Shown here: piece by piece, positions 1 through 8,161 of the stretch
Position numbering within the stretch: the first letter of the stretch is position 1
Layout: every line of letters begins with the position of its first letter
Assembly (NCBI GenBank): GCA_963999645.1
Contig: CAXEUY010000014.1
Span: 1-52,341 of the forward strand
Source of the DNA: MedAcidi-G1 sp002294285
GTDB lineage: Bacteria > Actinomycetota > Acidimicrobiia > Acidimicrobiales > MedAcidi-G1
Direction of reading: 5' to 3'
Length of the DNA stretch: 52,341 bases
Program-made: the position numbers and the translations under genes
Notes under the pieces: generated by a model
Told to the model about the DNA's origin: nothing
What the model saw: only the letters and a program-made list of their open reading frames with translations
Databases searched by the model: none

Positions 1-459
1 AGTAGCTCTTCTAAAAATTCTAAGCTCATTCATATTGACCCTCCCTTTTTACCGCCCCCCGAAGACTGCAAAACGAGATCTTCTGCAACTCAAGGAATCG
101 AATTGCCAATTCAGAAAAGAGTTGAAGTGCGTGTAGCTGAAATGAAAAAAAAGACAGAGAGAGCTGAACTTTTTGGATGGGTAAAATTTTGTGACTCCAC
201 TCCGCCTGATCCTCTGGCTTTGGTTTTTTTCTCCGATGCATTTCCACCTTCGATTTTCACGCAAATAGCAAAGTTGGGATGGGTGCCTACAGTTGAATTA
301 AGCGTTCAAATTCGAAGAGTGCCTGCGGATGGATGGGTCCTAGGGCATTTCTATACAGACGATCTCCAGAATGGTTCAATGATCGAAACAGGGCGTTTAT
401 GGGACAGTAGGGGCTTTCTAGTTGCGCAGAGCAGACAGCTTGCTTTAGCGGGAACTTAA
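1..459 (+). CDS. Acyl-CoA thioesterase, TesB/4HBT_3-like, C-terminal part (5' end outside window)
   Basis: The frame is open from base 1 to the TAA at 457-459, so the gene enters from the left edge. A TTG at 103 is only an internal codon: the residues before it, including a proline-rich P-P-F-L-P-P-P-E segment, belong to the same protein. The C-terminal half reads G-H-F-Y-T-D-D then G-x-x-E-x-G-R-L-W-D then L-V-A-Q-S-R-Q-L-A, the typical second-hotdog ending of TesB-like acyl-CoA thioesterases. Such enzymes hydrolyse acyl-CoA to free acid and CoA in the cytoplasm. The last four bases overlap the end of the convergent thiP. The substrate cannot be told from this fragment. Confidence 0.8.
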   Translation, partial: SSSSKNSKLIHIDPPFLPPPEDCKTRSSATQGIELPIQKRVEVRVAEMKKKTERAELFGWVKFCDSTPPDPLALVFFSDAFPPSIFTQIAKLGWVPTVELSVQIRRVPADGWVLGHFYTDDLQNGSMIETGRLWDSRGFLVAQSRQLALAGT

Positions 460-2087
460 AACAATGGGTTAGTAGAGTTTTTTCTCACTTTTTCGATCGC
501 GAATATGCAAACAGAGGTGAGTGCCCCCAATATTAATGCCAGTGCCATCGCTTGTCCTCTTAATTCTTGACCAGGGGTGCCGAGCAGTCTGTAAATCACC
601 AATGGGGCTGTGAGATTATCGGGGTTCCTAGGAAGAAAAGATGTCGCACCAAATTCACCTAGAGAAACAGCGAAGGCAAAACCGGCACCTACTATCAATG
701 GTCTAAGGGACATTTTAAGATCAATATCTAACCAAGTTTTAATGGCATTTGCGCCGAGGAGGCTAGAGCTTTCATATAGGTGTTTCGGTATCCGACGCAT
801 AGCCGGTACGAGACTCCTTATTACAAAAGGGACTCCTATGAGCGAGTGTAAAGCGGGAATTGTCCAGTACGAATTTCGCAAACCAGCTAACGGTCCCGTG
901 AAGAAAACAAAAATGCCGAAACCTATTGTTACCGCTGAAATTCCCAGAGGGATAGAGGTTGAGATGTTCATGAAGTCTGAAAGCCTCTTGTTTCCGTGAA
1001 CAATCAGAGTTGAAGTTATAAGACCTAGAGAAACTGCCATCAAAGTTGCTATTAGTGCGAACACTAGAGAGTTCCACAATGAAGATAAGGGTGAAATTGG
1101 TATTACATTACTTCGTTCCAGTAGCCCTGAGAAAAAAGCAAAAGGGTCAGAGAGGTCATTTTTAAGAGATTTTTTTACAAGAAAAATTATTGGCAAGCAG
1201 AATAAAAGAAAAAGGTACGTTAAGTGGGAAAATAAATGCATTTTTGTTGGTTTGCTTTTCCTTCTGAAAGAAAGACTTTCTTGCTCTGATCGATTGTGTT
1301 CTTTTTTTATCAATACTCGAGCAAGTAACACCACGAAAGTTAATTGGACTAGGGAATAAACACTTGCTGTGTCTATGTCGCCTCTCCATGTTGCATGTCT
1401 CCATATTTCGGTTTCGATAGTTGCGCTCTTAGGTCCGCCGAGAATGAGAATTATTCCGAAAGAAGTAACACAAAAAAGAAAAATTGTTGTAGCTGCTGAA
1501 AGAATTGATGGTTTCAAGCGAGGAAGAGTGATTTGGAAGAAAGTTTTATAGAGACTCGCACCAAGCACTCTTGCTTGATTTTCGGGACTTTCATCAAGGC
1601 CTTCCCAGAATGTTGAGATGATACGAATAGCAATAGAAGAATTGAAAAAGATGTGTGCAATTAAGATAGCAGCTGAAGTGTGGCGCAAATTAAAGGCACC
1701 GTGATCGAGATTGAGCTGTGTGAAAAGAGCTGTAAAAGCACTTCCCACTACGACGGTAGGTAGAACAAAAGGAACGGCGATAAGAGAGCGGAGAATCTTA
1801 GAGCCTTTAAAGTCATATTTAGTTAAAAGAAAAATCGGGGGAACTGCGAAAAGGATCGATAAGACAGTCGAAAGAGCTGCCTGCCATAAAGTGAACCACA
1901 CTACTTCCCAGAAATTTAGATTAGTGAAAATTTGCCGGATTGGATTAAAAAAATTACTAGAAGTATTTGAGATTATTTCAGCAATTGGCAAGAAAAAAAA
2001 GAGGGAGAAAAAAAGAAGAGGAAAGGCCGCTAGAGGCCATTGTCTTTGTTTCAGGTAAGAGTTCAGCGGAGTACTATTTCTGTCCAC
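456..2087 (-). CDS. thiP: Thiamine-type ABC transporter permease, fused double-domain
   Basis: A 543-residue integral membrane protein with two permease halves, as in ThiP/FbpB. Each half carries an EAA-type loop for contact with the ATPase: E-G-L-D-E-S-P-E-N-Q-A then L-G-A-S near residues 165-185, and the equivalent L-Y-E-S-S-S-L-L-G-A near residue 445. Hydrophobic segments fill most of the remainder. The start is a GTG at 2085-2087, inside the 3' end of thiB (25-base overlap), which indicates translational coupling. The neighbouring ThiB and the TPP riboswitch point to thiamine or a thiamine phosphate as substrate; the fold alone would also fit an iron transporter. No ATP-binding subunit gene follows, since the next gene is convergent, so the ATPase must be encoded elsewhere or shared. 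Confidence 0.87.
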   Translation of the reverse strand: MDRNSTPLNSYLKQRQWPLAAFPLLFFSLFFFLPIAEIISNTSSNFFNPIRQIFTNLNFWEVVWFTLWQAALSTVLSILFAVPPIFLLTKYDFKGSKILRSLIAVPFVLPTVVVGSAFTALFTQLNLDHGAFNLRHTSAAILIAHIFFNSSIAIRIISTFWEGLDESPENQARVLGASLYKTFFQITLPRLKPSILSAATTIFLFCVTSFGIILILGGPKSATIETEIWRHATWRGDIDTASVYSLVQLTFVVLLARVLIKKEHNRSEQESLSFRRKSKPTKMHLFSHLTYLFLLFCLPIIFLVKKSLKNDLSDPFAFFSGLLERSNVIPISPLSSLWNSLVFALIATLMAVSLGLITSTLIVHGNKRLSDFMNISTSIPLGISAVTIGFGIFVFFTGPLAGLRNSYWTIPALHSLIGVPFVIRSLVPAMRRIPKHLYESSSLLGANAIKTWLDIDLKMSLRPLIVGAGFAFAVSLGEFGATSFLPRNPDNLTAPLVIYRLLGTPGQELRGQAMALALILGALTSVCIFAIEKVRKNSTNPLF

Positions 2088-3109
2088 AAATCTGTCCAGG
2101 AGTTTCTATTCTCGTCTATTTGGAGCGCTGAAATAGGCAGTTTTTCATTTTTGATGACTGGGTAGTCGAGAAATTCGTCTGGTATTGAAGCGTCGGATGA
2201 AACAGGCATCATAAACATATTGAGTGGTATGTCGTTTTGAAAGTCGCTTGATATTAGGAAGTCGATCAACTGTATAGCTTCTGAAAAATTTTCAGCACCT
2301 TTTAGGATTCCTGCGTATTCAACCTGCTTGAAGCAAGTGTCTTTGATTATTCCAGTTGGGGATACTTCTACTTTCGGGTCTGAATAGATTAATTCAGCTA
2401 TAGGACTTGACGCATAAGAAACAACGAGTGGTTTCTTTCCACCACCAGCAATAAAGTCTCCGTAATAAGAGCTTTCCCAATCGCTTGTAACAGAAATATT
2501 GTTTTCTTTTAACCCTTGCCAGAAGTCTGTCCAATTTTCTCCATAGAAAGAGATTGTTGACAATAAGAAAGCTAAACCCGGTGAAGAAGTCTCAGGATTT
2601 TGAACAACCAACATGTCTGAATAAATGGGGTCAAGTAGGTCATCGAAAGTTTCAGGGGGTGGTAGATCTTCGCTGAAATAATCTTTCCAGAAGTTTACGC
2701 ATACGTGGCCGAAATCAATTGGAGTTAAATAGGGACTTTCTTCATAGATTAATTCAGTTTTAACCTCGTTCCCTGGGGAAAATTCGACGGGTTGCAAAAT
2801 CTCAGCGTTGACAGCTCTACTGAGAAATGTGTTATCAATTCCAAAAACGACATCACCCAAAGGGTCGTTTTTTGTCAGAATTGCTGTAGAAATCAATTGC
2901 CCTGTATCTCCCATGGATAGTTGCTCAACTGAAATTCCTGTCTTGGCAGTAAATAAATCAAACAGACCCTCTGAGACTGCAAAGGAATCATGCGTCAGAA
3001 GAGTAACTGAAGGATTGCTGGTGTTTTCAGTCGAATTTGAGTTTGAACTACCGCAAGCTACTGAGATTAGAAGGAGTTGTGCTAATGCTAATTTCGAAAT
3101 TTTTTTCAC
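2063..3109 (-). CDS. thiB: Thiamine ABC transporter substrate-binding lipoprotein
   Basis: A 348-residue solute-binding protein. The N-terminus has Lys-Lys, a hydrophobic stretch and a Cys in S-V-A-C, so it is probably a lipoprotein, although Ser at -3 is not typical. Family features include L-T-H-D-S-F-A-V-S near the mature N-terminus, N-P-E-T-S-S-P-G-L-A-F and V-V-S-Y-A-S-S-P-I-A-E, all characteristic of ThiB/TbpA. The frame is open further upstream, but those codons lie inside the riboswitch. I therefore start at the GTG at 3107-3109, which has a GGAGG five bases before it. It is the first gene of the thiB-thiP unit and is expected to be repressed when thiamine diphosphate is abundant. Confidence 0.9.
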   Translation of the reverse strand: MKKISKLALAQLLLISVACGSSNSNSTENTSNPSVTLLTHDSFAVSEGLFDLFTAKTGISVEQLSMGDTGQLISTAILTKNDPLGDVVFGIDNTFLSRAVNAEILQPVEFSPGNEVKTELIYEESPYLTPIDFGHVCVNFWKDYFSEDLPPPETFDDLLDPIYSDMLVVQNPETSSPGLAFLLSTISFYGENWTDFWQGLKENNISVTSDWESSYYGDFIAGGGKKPLVVSYASSPIAELIYSDPKVEVSPTGIIKDTCFKQVEYAGILKGAENFSEAIQLIDFLISSDFQNDIPLNMFMMPVSSDASIPDEFLDYPVIKNEKLPISALQIDENRNSWTDLWTEIVLR

Positions 3110-3111
3110 TA

Positions 3112-3204
3112 TTCCTCCGCTGGCATTATCCAGATCAGGTGCTCGGGTCAACTGCCCTCCGTTTCCGGATTCAGTCCTCTCAGCTCGGATGGTCCGAGCT
3201 CCCC
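3112..3204 (-). promoter_or_regulatory. TPP riboswitch (THI element) upstream of thiB
   Basis: Read on the minus strand, the sequence starts GGGG, then has a perfect 8-bp hairpin (AGCTCGGA, loop CCA, TCCGAGCT), then GAGA, a variable arm, GACCC, and the highly conserved ACCTGATCTGGATAATGCC followed by AGCGGAGGAAT. These are the hallmarks of the thiamine diphosphate aptamer (CUGAGA and the ACCUGAUCUGGAUAAUGCCAGC segment). The last aptamer bases contain GGAGG, which serves as the Shine-Dalgarno site of thiB. No separate terminator hairpin lies between aptamer and start. Control is therefore probably translational, by hiding this site when TPP is bound. Confidence 0.96.
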
Positions 3205-3218
3205 GTATGACAATTCAT

Positions 3219-3247
3219 ATAGTATCGCTTTTAAACAGATTAGTTAA
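3219..3247 (-). promoter_or_regulatory. Possible sigma70 promoter for the riboswitch-thiBP transcript
   Basis: On the minus strand TTAACT (3242-3247) and TACTAT (3219-3224) are separated by 17 bases, each matching four of six consensus positions. Transcription would start just ahead of the GGGG that opens the aptamer. The spacing and place are good, but the hexamers are weak matches. Confidence 0.4.
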
Positions 3248-3270
3248 TGATTTTCTTAAATAGGAGAAAA

Positions 3271-4059
3271 ATGTCTTTTGATGAAATGAGAGTTTTGGTA
3301 ACTGGCGGTGGAACAGGAATTGGTAAAGCTTGTGCAGAATCTTTAGCAGAAAGAGGTGCGCTTGTAACAATTTGTGGAAGGACCTTAGAAAAATTAGAAA
3401 AAGCAGTTGACGAAATACGCTCTCTTCACAAGGTGGAAGTCGCACATGTGGTTTGCGATGTCACAAATGAAGAGTCAGTTAAGGAGTGCTTTCTAAAAGC
3501 ATCAGATTCTTCAGGAAAATTAGGAGGTGTTGTCGCTAATGCAGGCGGAGCAATTGGTTTAGGACTTTATGAGAATTTGGACTCCGATCAATATTTGGAC
3601 ACCTTAAAGTTGAATGTTCTTGGGACTATGCATTGTGTTAAACACTCTCTTCCTTATTTCAAAAAAAATGGAGGTGGATCTTTTGTGGGAATGTCCTCAA
3701 TCGCATCAACTTTGACCCATCCTTTTTTTGGTGGCTATACAGTTTCAAAAGCTGGCATCGAAACGATGATGAAAAACGCTGCTGACGAATATGGAAAGTT
3801 TGGAATCAGATTTAATTCCATCCGCCCAGGTTTTATAGCAACAGAAATGATGGACGTTATACCGCGAGACAGTGAAATCTATAAAAGCTACCTCGAAAAC
3901 ATACCACTAGGTAAGGTTGGGACACCTGAAGACGTTGCAGCGATGGCGCAATTTCTACTAGGGGCCGATTCAAGATGGGTAACTGGCCAGACATTCACTG
4001 TAGACGGTGGGCACAGCCTAAGAGCTGGTCCTGACTATTCTGAATTTTTCAGCGATTAA
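3271..4059 (+). CDS. SDR family oxidoreductase, FabG-like
   Basis: A 262-residue classical short-chain dehydrogenase. The NAD(P)-binding motif T-G-G-G-T-G-I-G lies at residues 11-18, N-A-G-G follows, and the catalytic Ser143, Tyr156 and Lys160 are present (Y-T-V-S-K). The R-P-G-F-I-A-T-E-M segment and the C-terminal V-D-G-G-H are also typical. It should reduce a ketone or oxidise an alcohol with NAD(P)H; the substrate is unknown. A TTG start at 3247 is possible, but the ATG at 3271 has AGGAG spaced five bases ahead and matches the usual family length, so I use it. It is divergent from thiB, with a separate function as far as can be seen. Confidence 0.88.
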   Translation: MSFDEMRVLVTGGGTGIGKACAESLAERGALVTICGRTLEKLEKAVDEIRSLHKVEVAHVVCDVTNEESVKECFLKASDSSGKLGGVVANAGGAIGLGLYENLDSDQYLDTLKLNVLGTMHCVKHSLPYFKKNGGGSFVGMSSIASTLTHPFFGGYTVSKAGIETMMKNAADEYGKFGIRFNSIRPGFIATEMMDVIPRDSEIYKSYLENIPLGKVGTPEDVAAMAQFLLGADSRWVTGQTFTVDGGHSLRAGPDYSEFFSD

Positions 4060-4066
4060 AAATATT

Positions 4067-4477
4067 TTATTTTTCATCTATCTTTTCACGGGTAGGAACT
4101 CGTACGAGTATGTATCCGACTCCAAATAACCCCACGAGGCCAATGAGTATTTTTAAGTAGAGGTTTTGCACTAAGAGGAGTATGGCTAATCCTGAAAAAA
4201 CTACGATCGAAGTAATTGCAAAAAATTTTGCTTTTTGAGGCATACCTAATCCTTGCCGATAGCTGGAAACAGCTGGTCCAATTTTAGGAAGGCTGAGAAG
4301 CCATTTTTCAAAACGCGGATTTGAGATCGAGAACAGCCAGGCAGCAATAATCATAAATACGGTAGTAGGCAATCCAGGAACCACAATTCCAATTGCCCCC
4401 AAGAAAACGCATACAAAACCAAGAGCCGTTAAGAAAAATTTCCTTGCTTTACTTATAACTTTTTTTCGACCTGTCAT
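4067..4477 (-). CDS. YbaN family (DUF454) small inner membrane protein
   Basis: A 136-residue protein with three or four hydrophobic segments. It carries the DUF454 pattern: G-x-x-G-I-V-V-P-G-L-P-T-T-V-F near residues 26-40, then A-A-W-L-F-S then N-P-R-F-E-K-W-L, then G-P-A-V-S-S-Y-R-Q. The family is widespread in bacteria and has no settled biochemical role. It lies eight bases downstream of another small membrane protein on the same strand, and the two are probably cotranscribed. It converges on the preceding SDR gene with only seven bases between them. Confidence 0.85.
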   Translation of the reverse strand: MTGRKKVISKARKFFLTALGFVCVFLGAIGIVVPGLPTTVFMIIAAWLFSISNPRFEKWLLSLPKIGPAVSSYRQGLGMPQKAKFFAITSIVVFSGLAILLLVQNLYLKILIGLVGLFGVGYILVRVPTREKIDEK

Positions 4478-4484
4478 TTAGTCT

Positions 4485-4808
4485 CTACGGTAAAAGATCT
4501 GCTACGTCTATAGCGACGAGAATCGAAAGAAGAATTATTACGCCTACGTTTATCGAGGCAACAACCCACTTCAAATTGTGATCGCTGTTCCAAAATCTAC
4601 GGATACTCAAAACATTAAAGAAAATTGCAATTAGGCCTATTGGCAGACCTAAGCCAGCGGTTATTCCTCCAGCTACACCAGCGAGTGGCAGTAACCAAGG
4701 GAAGACGACATAGGTCAAAGTGCACCTGATGCCGGAAATAACCATTGAAGTTGAAAAAGTTCGACTAGCCGATTGAATCTCAGTGTTCTCAGAAGTTTCT
4801 GTACTCAT
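4485..4808 (-). CDS. Small hypothetical membrane protein
   Basis: A 107-residue protein I cannot assign to a named family. The first 25 residues are polar and Ser/Thr/Glu-rich. Three hydrophobic segments follow (about residues 28-50, 52-68 and 82-105), separated by R-R-F-W-N-S-D-H-N-L-K-W. Cys29 lies in S-G-I-R-C-T-L-T-Y. It is the first gene of a two-gene unit with the YbaN protein downstream. It starts with ATG at 4806-4808 and has an AAAAGG-like stretch upstream. The 96 bases between it and the divergent acyl-CoA ligase must hold both promoters, but I see no strong hexamer pair there. Confidence 0.65.
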   Translation of the reverse strand: MSTETSENTEIQSASRTFSTSMVISGIRCTLTYVVFPWLLPLAGVAGGITAGLGLPIGLIAIFFNVLSIRRFWNSDHNLKWVVASINVGVIILLSILVAIDVADLLP

Positions 4809-4904
4809 TTTAAAAACCTTTTAAAAAAATGTTAATGGCGAACTCCGATACATAATAACTAGTTGAATTGAGGATAGTTTCTTTTATGGACGGAAGGTAA
4901 TTTT

Positions 4905-6467
4905 ATGTCACTCTTAATGAAAGATTTTGCAGAAAGTAAAGGCGAGGAATTAGCTCTTGTAGACGATAACGGTTCAGTAAGTTGGAAAGAGCTAGACAAT
5001 CGGATTAACAGGCTGGTTAATGGTTTCAGGGAATCGGGTCTTGAGCAAGGTGATTCAGTTGCAATTATTGCCGGAAATAGAATGGAGTGGTTCGAAACCT
5101 CTTTCGCTTGTGCTCATGCAGGTCTTATATATGTGCCTGTTAATTGGCATTGGATAGCAGATGAGCTTGCTTATGTCTACGAAGACTCTGGTTGTCGAGC
5201 AATAATGGTTGGAGAACGATTCCAAGACGAAGTTAGAAAAAGTCTTGATGATCCACGCTCTGAGAATGTTTCTTTAGTCTTGCAAGCTGGAGGCACCCCC
5301 ATTGAAAACTTTGTTGCCTATGAAGAATTTTTGACAAGCCAATCGGATGAGGAGCCAGAAGACCAACTGCTCGGTGGGCCTATGTTTTACACTTCAGGAA
5401 CTACAGGTAGACCAAAAGGAGTAAGAAGTGGACTCACAGAAGCTGGGCCTGGAGTAACACCAGATGTTATGCAGCTAGTAGCAGCTGGCTTCGCGGCAAT
5501 GTTGCCCGTTCCGGGCGTAACAGCTCTTTGTGGACCTGTGTACCATTCAGCACAGTGGGCTTTTTCATGGCTTCCAATGATCGCAGGATCATCCGTAGTG
5601 ATGCAGCACAAATTTGACCCAGCGGGTCTTTTAGAGCTAATTGAAAAACATCAAGCGACAAACGTTCATTTGGTTCCAACTCAATTTAAGAGACTCTTAG
5701 ATCTACCTGAGAATGCAAGGGGCGAATTTAAAGGAGATTCTCTTGAAACTGTTTTACATGGCGCAGCGCCTTGCCCTCCTAAAATAAAAAAACAAATGAT
5801 TGACTGGTTCGGAAAAAAAATAACCGAATACTATGGGGCAACTGAAGGCGGGATAATTTCGCTTATCAGTTCTCAGGAATGGATTGACCGCGGAGGGAGT
5901 TTAGGTAAACCTCTGGAGACGATTGAGGTAATTGTTGTAGACGAATCTGGAAACCGATGTGATCATGGAGTCGAAGGCACATTATATTTCAGAAACCTAA
6001 TGGGAACGGATTTTGAATACCATAATGCGCCTGAGAAGACTGAAGCAGCTCACCTTGAGCCTGGTGTTTTCACGTTTGGAGACATTGGGTATTTAGACGA
6101 AGATGGTTACTTATGGCTAAGTGATCGAAAAATAGACATGATTATTTCTGGTGGAGTGAATATCTACCCTGCAGAAATAGAGGGTGTACTTGGCGGCCAT
6201 CCAACAGTTAAAGATGTTGCCGTAATTGGTATACCTGATGAAGAATTTGGCGAGCAAGTTAAAGCTATAGTTGTAGCTGACGAGTCGTGTGAAGATTTGG
6301 ACTCTTTAGAGAAAGAACTTGTTTCTTACTGCCGTGAAAATTTAGCTGGCTACAAGGCGCCAAAGTCAATTGATTTCCTTAATGAATTACCCAGAACAGG
6401 AACAGGAAAAATTCAAAAGCAACCTTTGCGTGAACCATACTGGCAAGACGAAGATAGGCGGATTTAA
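4905..6467 (+). CDS. AMP-forming acyl-CoA synthetase
   Basis: A 520-residue ANL-superfamily ligase that activates a carboxylic acid to acyl-AMP and then to acyl-CoA. The P-loop T-S-G-T-T-G-R-P-K-G starts at residue 163. Y-G-A-T-E-G-G is the adenine-binding segment, and G-D-I-G-Y-L-D-E-D-G-Y-L and S-D-R-K-I-D-M-I-I-S-G-G form the hinge region. P-R-T-G-T-G-K-I-Q-K near the C-terminus contains the catalytic lysine. All key motifs are intact. The chain-length preference cannot be read; fatty or branched acids are the usual substrates of such actinobacterial enzymes. A GGAAGG lies ahead of the ATG. The stop shares one base with the next start (TAATG), so the two are coupled. Confidence 0.92.
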   Translation: MSLLMKDFAESKGEELALVDDNGSVSWKELDNRINRLVNGFRESGLEQGDSVAIIAGNRMEWFETSFACAHAGLIYVPVNWHWIADELAYVYEDSGCRAIMVGERFQDEVRKSLDDPRSENVSLVLQAGGTPIENFVAYEEFLTSQSDEEPEDQLLGGPMFYTSGTTGRPKGVRSGLTEAGPGVTPDVMQLVAAGFAAMLPVPGVTALCGPVYHSAQWAFSWLPMIAGSSVVMQHKFDPAGLLELIEKHQATNVHLVPTQFKRLLDLPENARGEFKGDSLETVLHGAAPCPPKIKKQMIDWFGKKITEYYGATEGGIISLISSQEWIDRGGSLGKPLETIEVIVVDESGNRCDHGVEGTLYFRNLMGTDFEYHNAPEKTEAAHLEPGVFTFGDIGYLDEDGYLWLSDRKIDMIISGGVNIYPAEIEGVLGGHPTVKDVAVIGIPDEEFGEQVKAIVVADESCEDLDSLEKELVSYCRENLAGYKAPKSIDFLNELPRTGTGKIQKQPLREPYWQDEDRRI

Positions 6468-6937
6468 TGACAACTGAAGATCAAAAAATTGAACAATTTT
6501 GGGATACACCAACACACGAAGAAATAATCCAAATATCAAATGCACATGTGGAAGCACTGGAAAATGGAAAAGAGGACAGTGTTTGGCAACAAGTTGGAAT
6601 GCAACACATTGTCCTTACCACCGTCGGTAGACGCTCCGGAAATGAGCATAAAGTAGCATTACCCATTTGGCGAGATGCGAATGGGCATCGATTGGTAGTG
6701 GGATCCTTCGCAGGAGCCGATAAAGAACCTGATTGGCTAGCCAATTTAAGAGATAGGACCTCTAATCCAAAAGTGAGAATACAGACTCAAACAGGTGAGT
6801 ATGAATGTGCGCCTGAAATTATAGAAGGTGAAGAGCGAAATTTACTATGGGAACAACTATGCAACGATCGTGCTTGGTACAACGACTATCAGGCACGGAC
6901 CGAAAGGCTTATTCCACTGATCAGATTCCCTGAGTAA
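6467..6937 (+). CDS. Deazaflavin-dependent nitroreductase family protein (Ddn/DUF385)
   Basis: A 156-residue split-barrel protein. The family core is visible in L-T-T-V-G-R-R-S-G followed by L-P-I-W-R-D, then D-W-L-A-N-L-R and N-P-K-V-R-I-Q, ending W-Y-N-D-Y-Q. In mycobacteria relatives bind coenzyme F420 and reduce quinones or nitro compounds; others are uncharacterised. That this organism uses F420 is inference from the family. It overlaps the acyl-CoA ligase by one base, so it probably acts on the same or a linked lipid pathway. It ends one base before the convergent SMP-30 gene. Confidence 0.82.
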   Translation: MTTEDQKIEQFWDTPTHEEIIQISNAHVEALENGKEDSVWQQVGMQHIVLTTVGRRSGNEHKVALPIWRDANGHRLVVGSFAGADKEPDWLANLRDRTSNPKVRIQTQTGEYECAPEIIEGEERNLLWEQLCNDRAWYNDYQARTERLIPLIRFPE

Positions 6938-6938
6938 A

Positions 6939-7781
6939 TTAGGGTCTCCCGGAATGAGAAAATTCGACTTGCACTGTATAGATAGCACCCGCCCCTGCTT
7001 CAACTCCGGATTCTGGATCGCTGCTTGCAGTTAGAACGAATAGTGTTCTCCCGTCAGATCCACCCAGCATGCAAGCAAAAGCTCTTTGAGGGAGTTCTAT
7101 AACATCAGTTATTTCTCCACCTTCAATCACTCTTGCAACTTGCGAGGAAAAAGCATCAGCAAACCAAATTCCGTTTTCAGCATCTAAAGTGCATCCATCC
7201 GGTAATCGCCCTGGAGTCTCAGCCCAGATCCGCCTGTCAGCGAGTGTCCCATCTGAAAGGATCGAAAATGCAGAATATTGACAGGCAAATGTTTCCCCGA
7301 CGATCAATGTGTTGCCGTCGGGTGTAATTACTGAACCGTTCGGGAAATTGAGACTCTCAGCCGCTACCACTGCTTTACCGTCGGGAAAAACAGCTGCAAG
7401 GTCAGCCATTTTCGGGTCAACTCCTGACCCATAGTCATAACCAAAGTTACCGACGTATGCAATTCCAGATTCGGAAACAACCATGTCATTGCAATGCCAA
7501 GTCGCAATATCAGAAAGATCCGCATGTAAAGAGGTTTCTTGCCCGTTATACCGAATTAATTTACGCTCCAACATTGCTACAACAAGTAAATCACCATTTG
7601 GAAGCCATCCGAGTCCAGAAGGCTGCTCGGTGTCTAAATCCAGCACAAGCTCTCTTCGTCCATCAGGGGAAACTGTGTAGACAGAATGTTGAAAGAAATC
7701 AGAATACCAAAGCAAACCGTCATGCCATCGGGGTCCCTCACCAAAATCTAATCCGTCAATAAGCAATTCAGGTTTTTGCAT
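6939..7781 (-). CDS. SMP-30/gluconolactonase family protein
   Basis: A 280-residue beta-propeller hydrolase of the SMP-30/LRE family. Signature residues are G-P-R-W-H-D-G near the N-terminus (metal-binding Glu in F-G-E-G-P), W-H-C-N-D-M, F-P-N-G-S-V-I-T-P-D-G and D-G-C-T-L-D-A-E, with Asn and Asp side chains at the usual divalent-metal positions. Members open sugar lactones or related esters; the true substrate here is unknown. An ATG four codons upstream (7793) is possible, but GGGAG lies five bases before the ATG at 7779-7781, and that protein start matches the family better. It appears to be a single-gene unit. Confidence 0.87.
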   Translation of the reverse strand: MQKPELLIDGLDFGEGPRWHDGLLWYSDFFQHSVYTVSPDGRRELVLDLDTEQPSGLGWLPNGDLLVVAMLERKLIRYNGQETSLHADLSDIATWHCNDMVVSESGIAYVGNFGYDYGSGVDPKMADLAAVFPDGKAVVAAESLNFPNGSVITPDGNTLIVGETFACQYSAFSILSDGTLADRRIWAETPGRLPDGCTLDAENGIWFADAFSSQVARVIEGGEITDVIELPQRAFACMLGGSDGRTLFVLTASSDPESGVEAGAGAIYTVQVEFSHSGRP

Positions 7782-7867
7782 ATCAGCTCCCATGGAAATA
7801 ATAACTCACAGTAGCAATAAGTAACTTTGCTTACCGAATCAAACGGTACGATTTAAATGAGGAACAA

Positions 7868-8161
7868 ATGCTTTTTGCCATTCACGCTTTAGATAAAGAA
7901 GATTCGCTTGAATTGCGGATGAATACCCGAGAAAGTCATCTTGAGTATTTGAGCAACTCTCCGTTGGTGTATGCGGGACCTCTTCTTGACGAAGATGGAA
8001 AAATGTGTGGTTCTTTAATAGTTTTAGACATGGAAGACATCTCAGAGGTAAAACAGTTCGCTTCGAATGATCCTTATTCTCTAGCTGGCCTATTTAAGAG
8101 TGTTGAGATACACAGATTTAAAAAAGCCTTCCCGCTTAAAGCAGCTGAGCCTTATGAGTGA
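7868..8161 (+). CDS. YCII-related (YciI-like) protein
   Basis: A 97-residue YCII-domain protein with a ferredoxin-like alpha-beta fold. R-x-x-H-L-E-Y-L with the conserved His, G-P-L-L-D-E-D-G, the S-L-I-V-L-D strand and N-D-P-Y match the family. YCII proteins are proposed to bind or act on small substrates through the His-Asp pair; the function here is unknown. GAGGA lies just ahead of the ATG. Its stop codon overlaps the start of the FAD dehydrogenase by eight bases, so the two form one operon. Confidence 0.85.
   Translation: MLFAIHALDKEDSLELRMNTRESHLEYLSNSPLVYAGPLLDEDGKMCGSLIVLDMEDISEVKQFASNDPYSLAGLFKSVEIHRFKKAFPLKAAEPYE

Noticed and set aside
103..459. Thioesterase gene starting at TTG 103
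   Set aside because: The frame is open to base 1 and the residues upstream belong to the same domain; the gene is partial.
6925..6955. Nested inverted repeats (ATTCC/GGAAT and CCCT/AGGG) at the end of the Ddn-family gene
   Set aside because: Stems of four or five bases with large loops, lying inside the ends of two convergent genes; could arise by chance.
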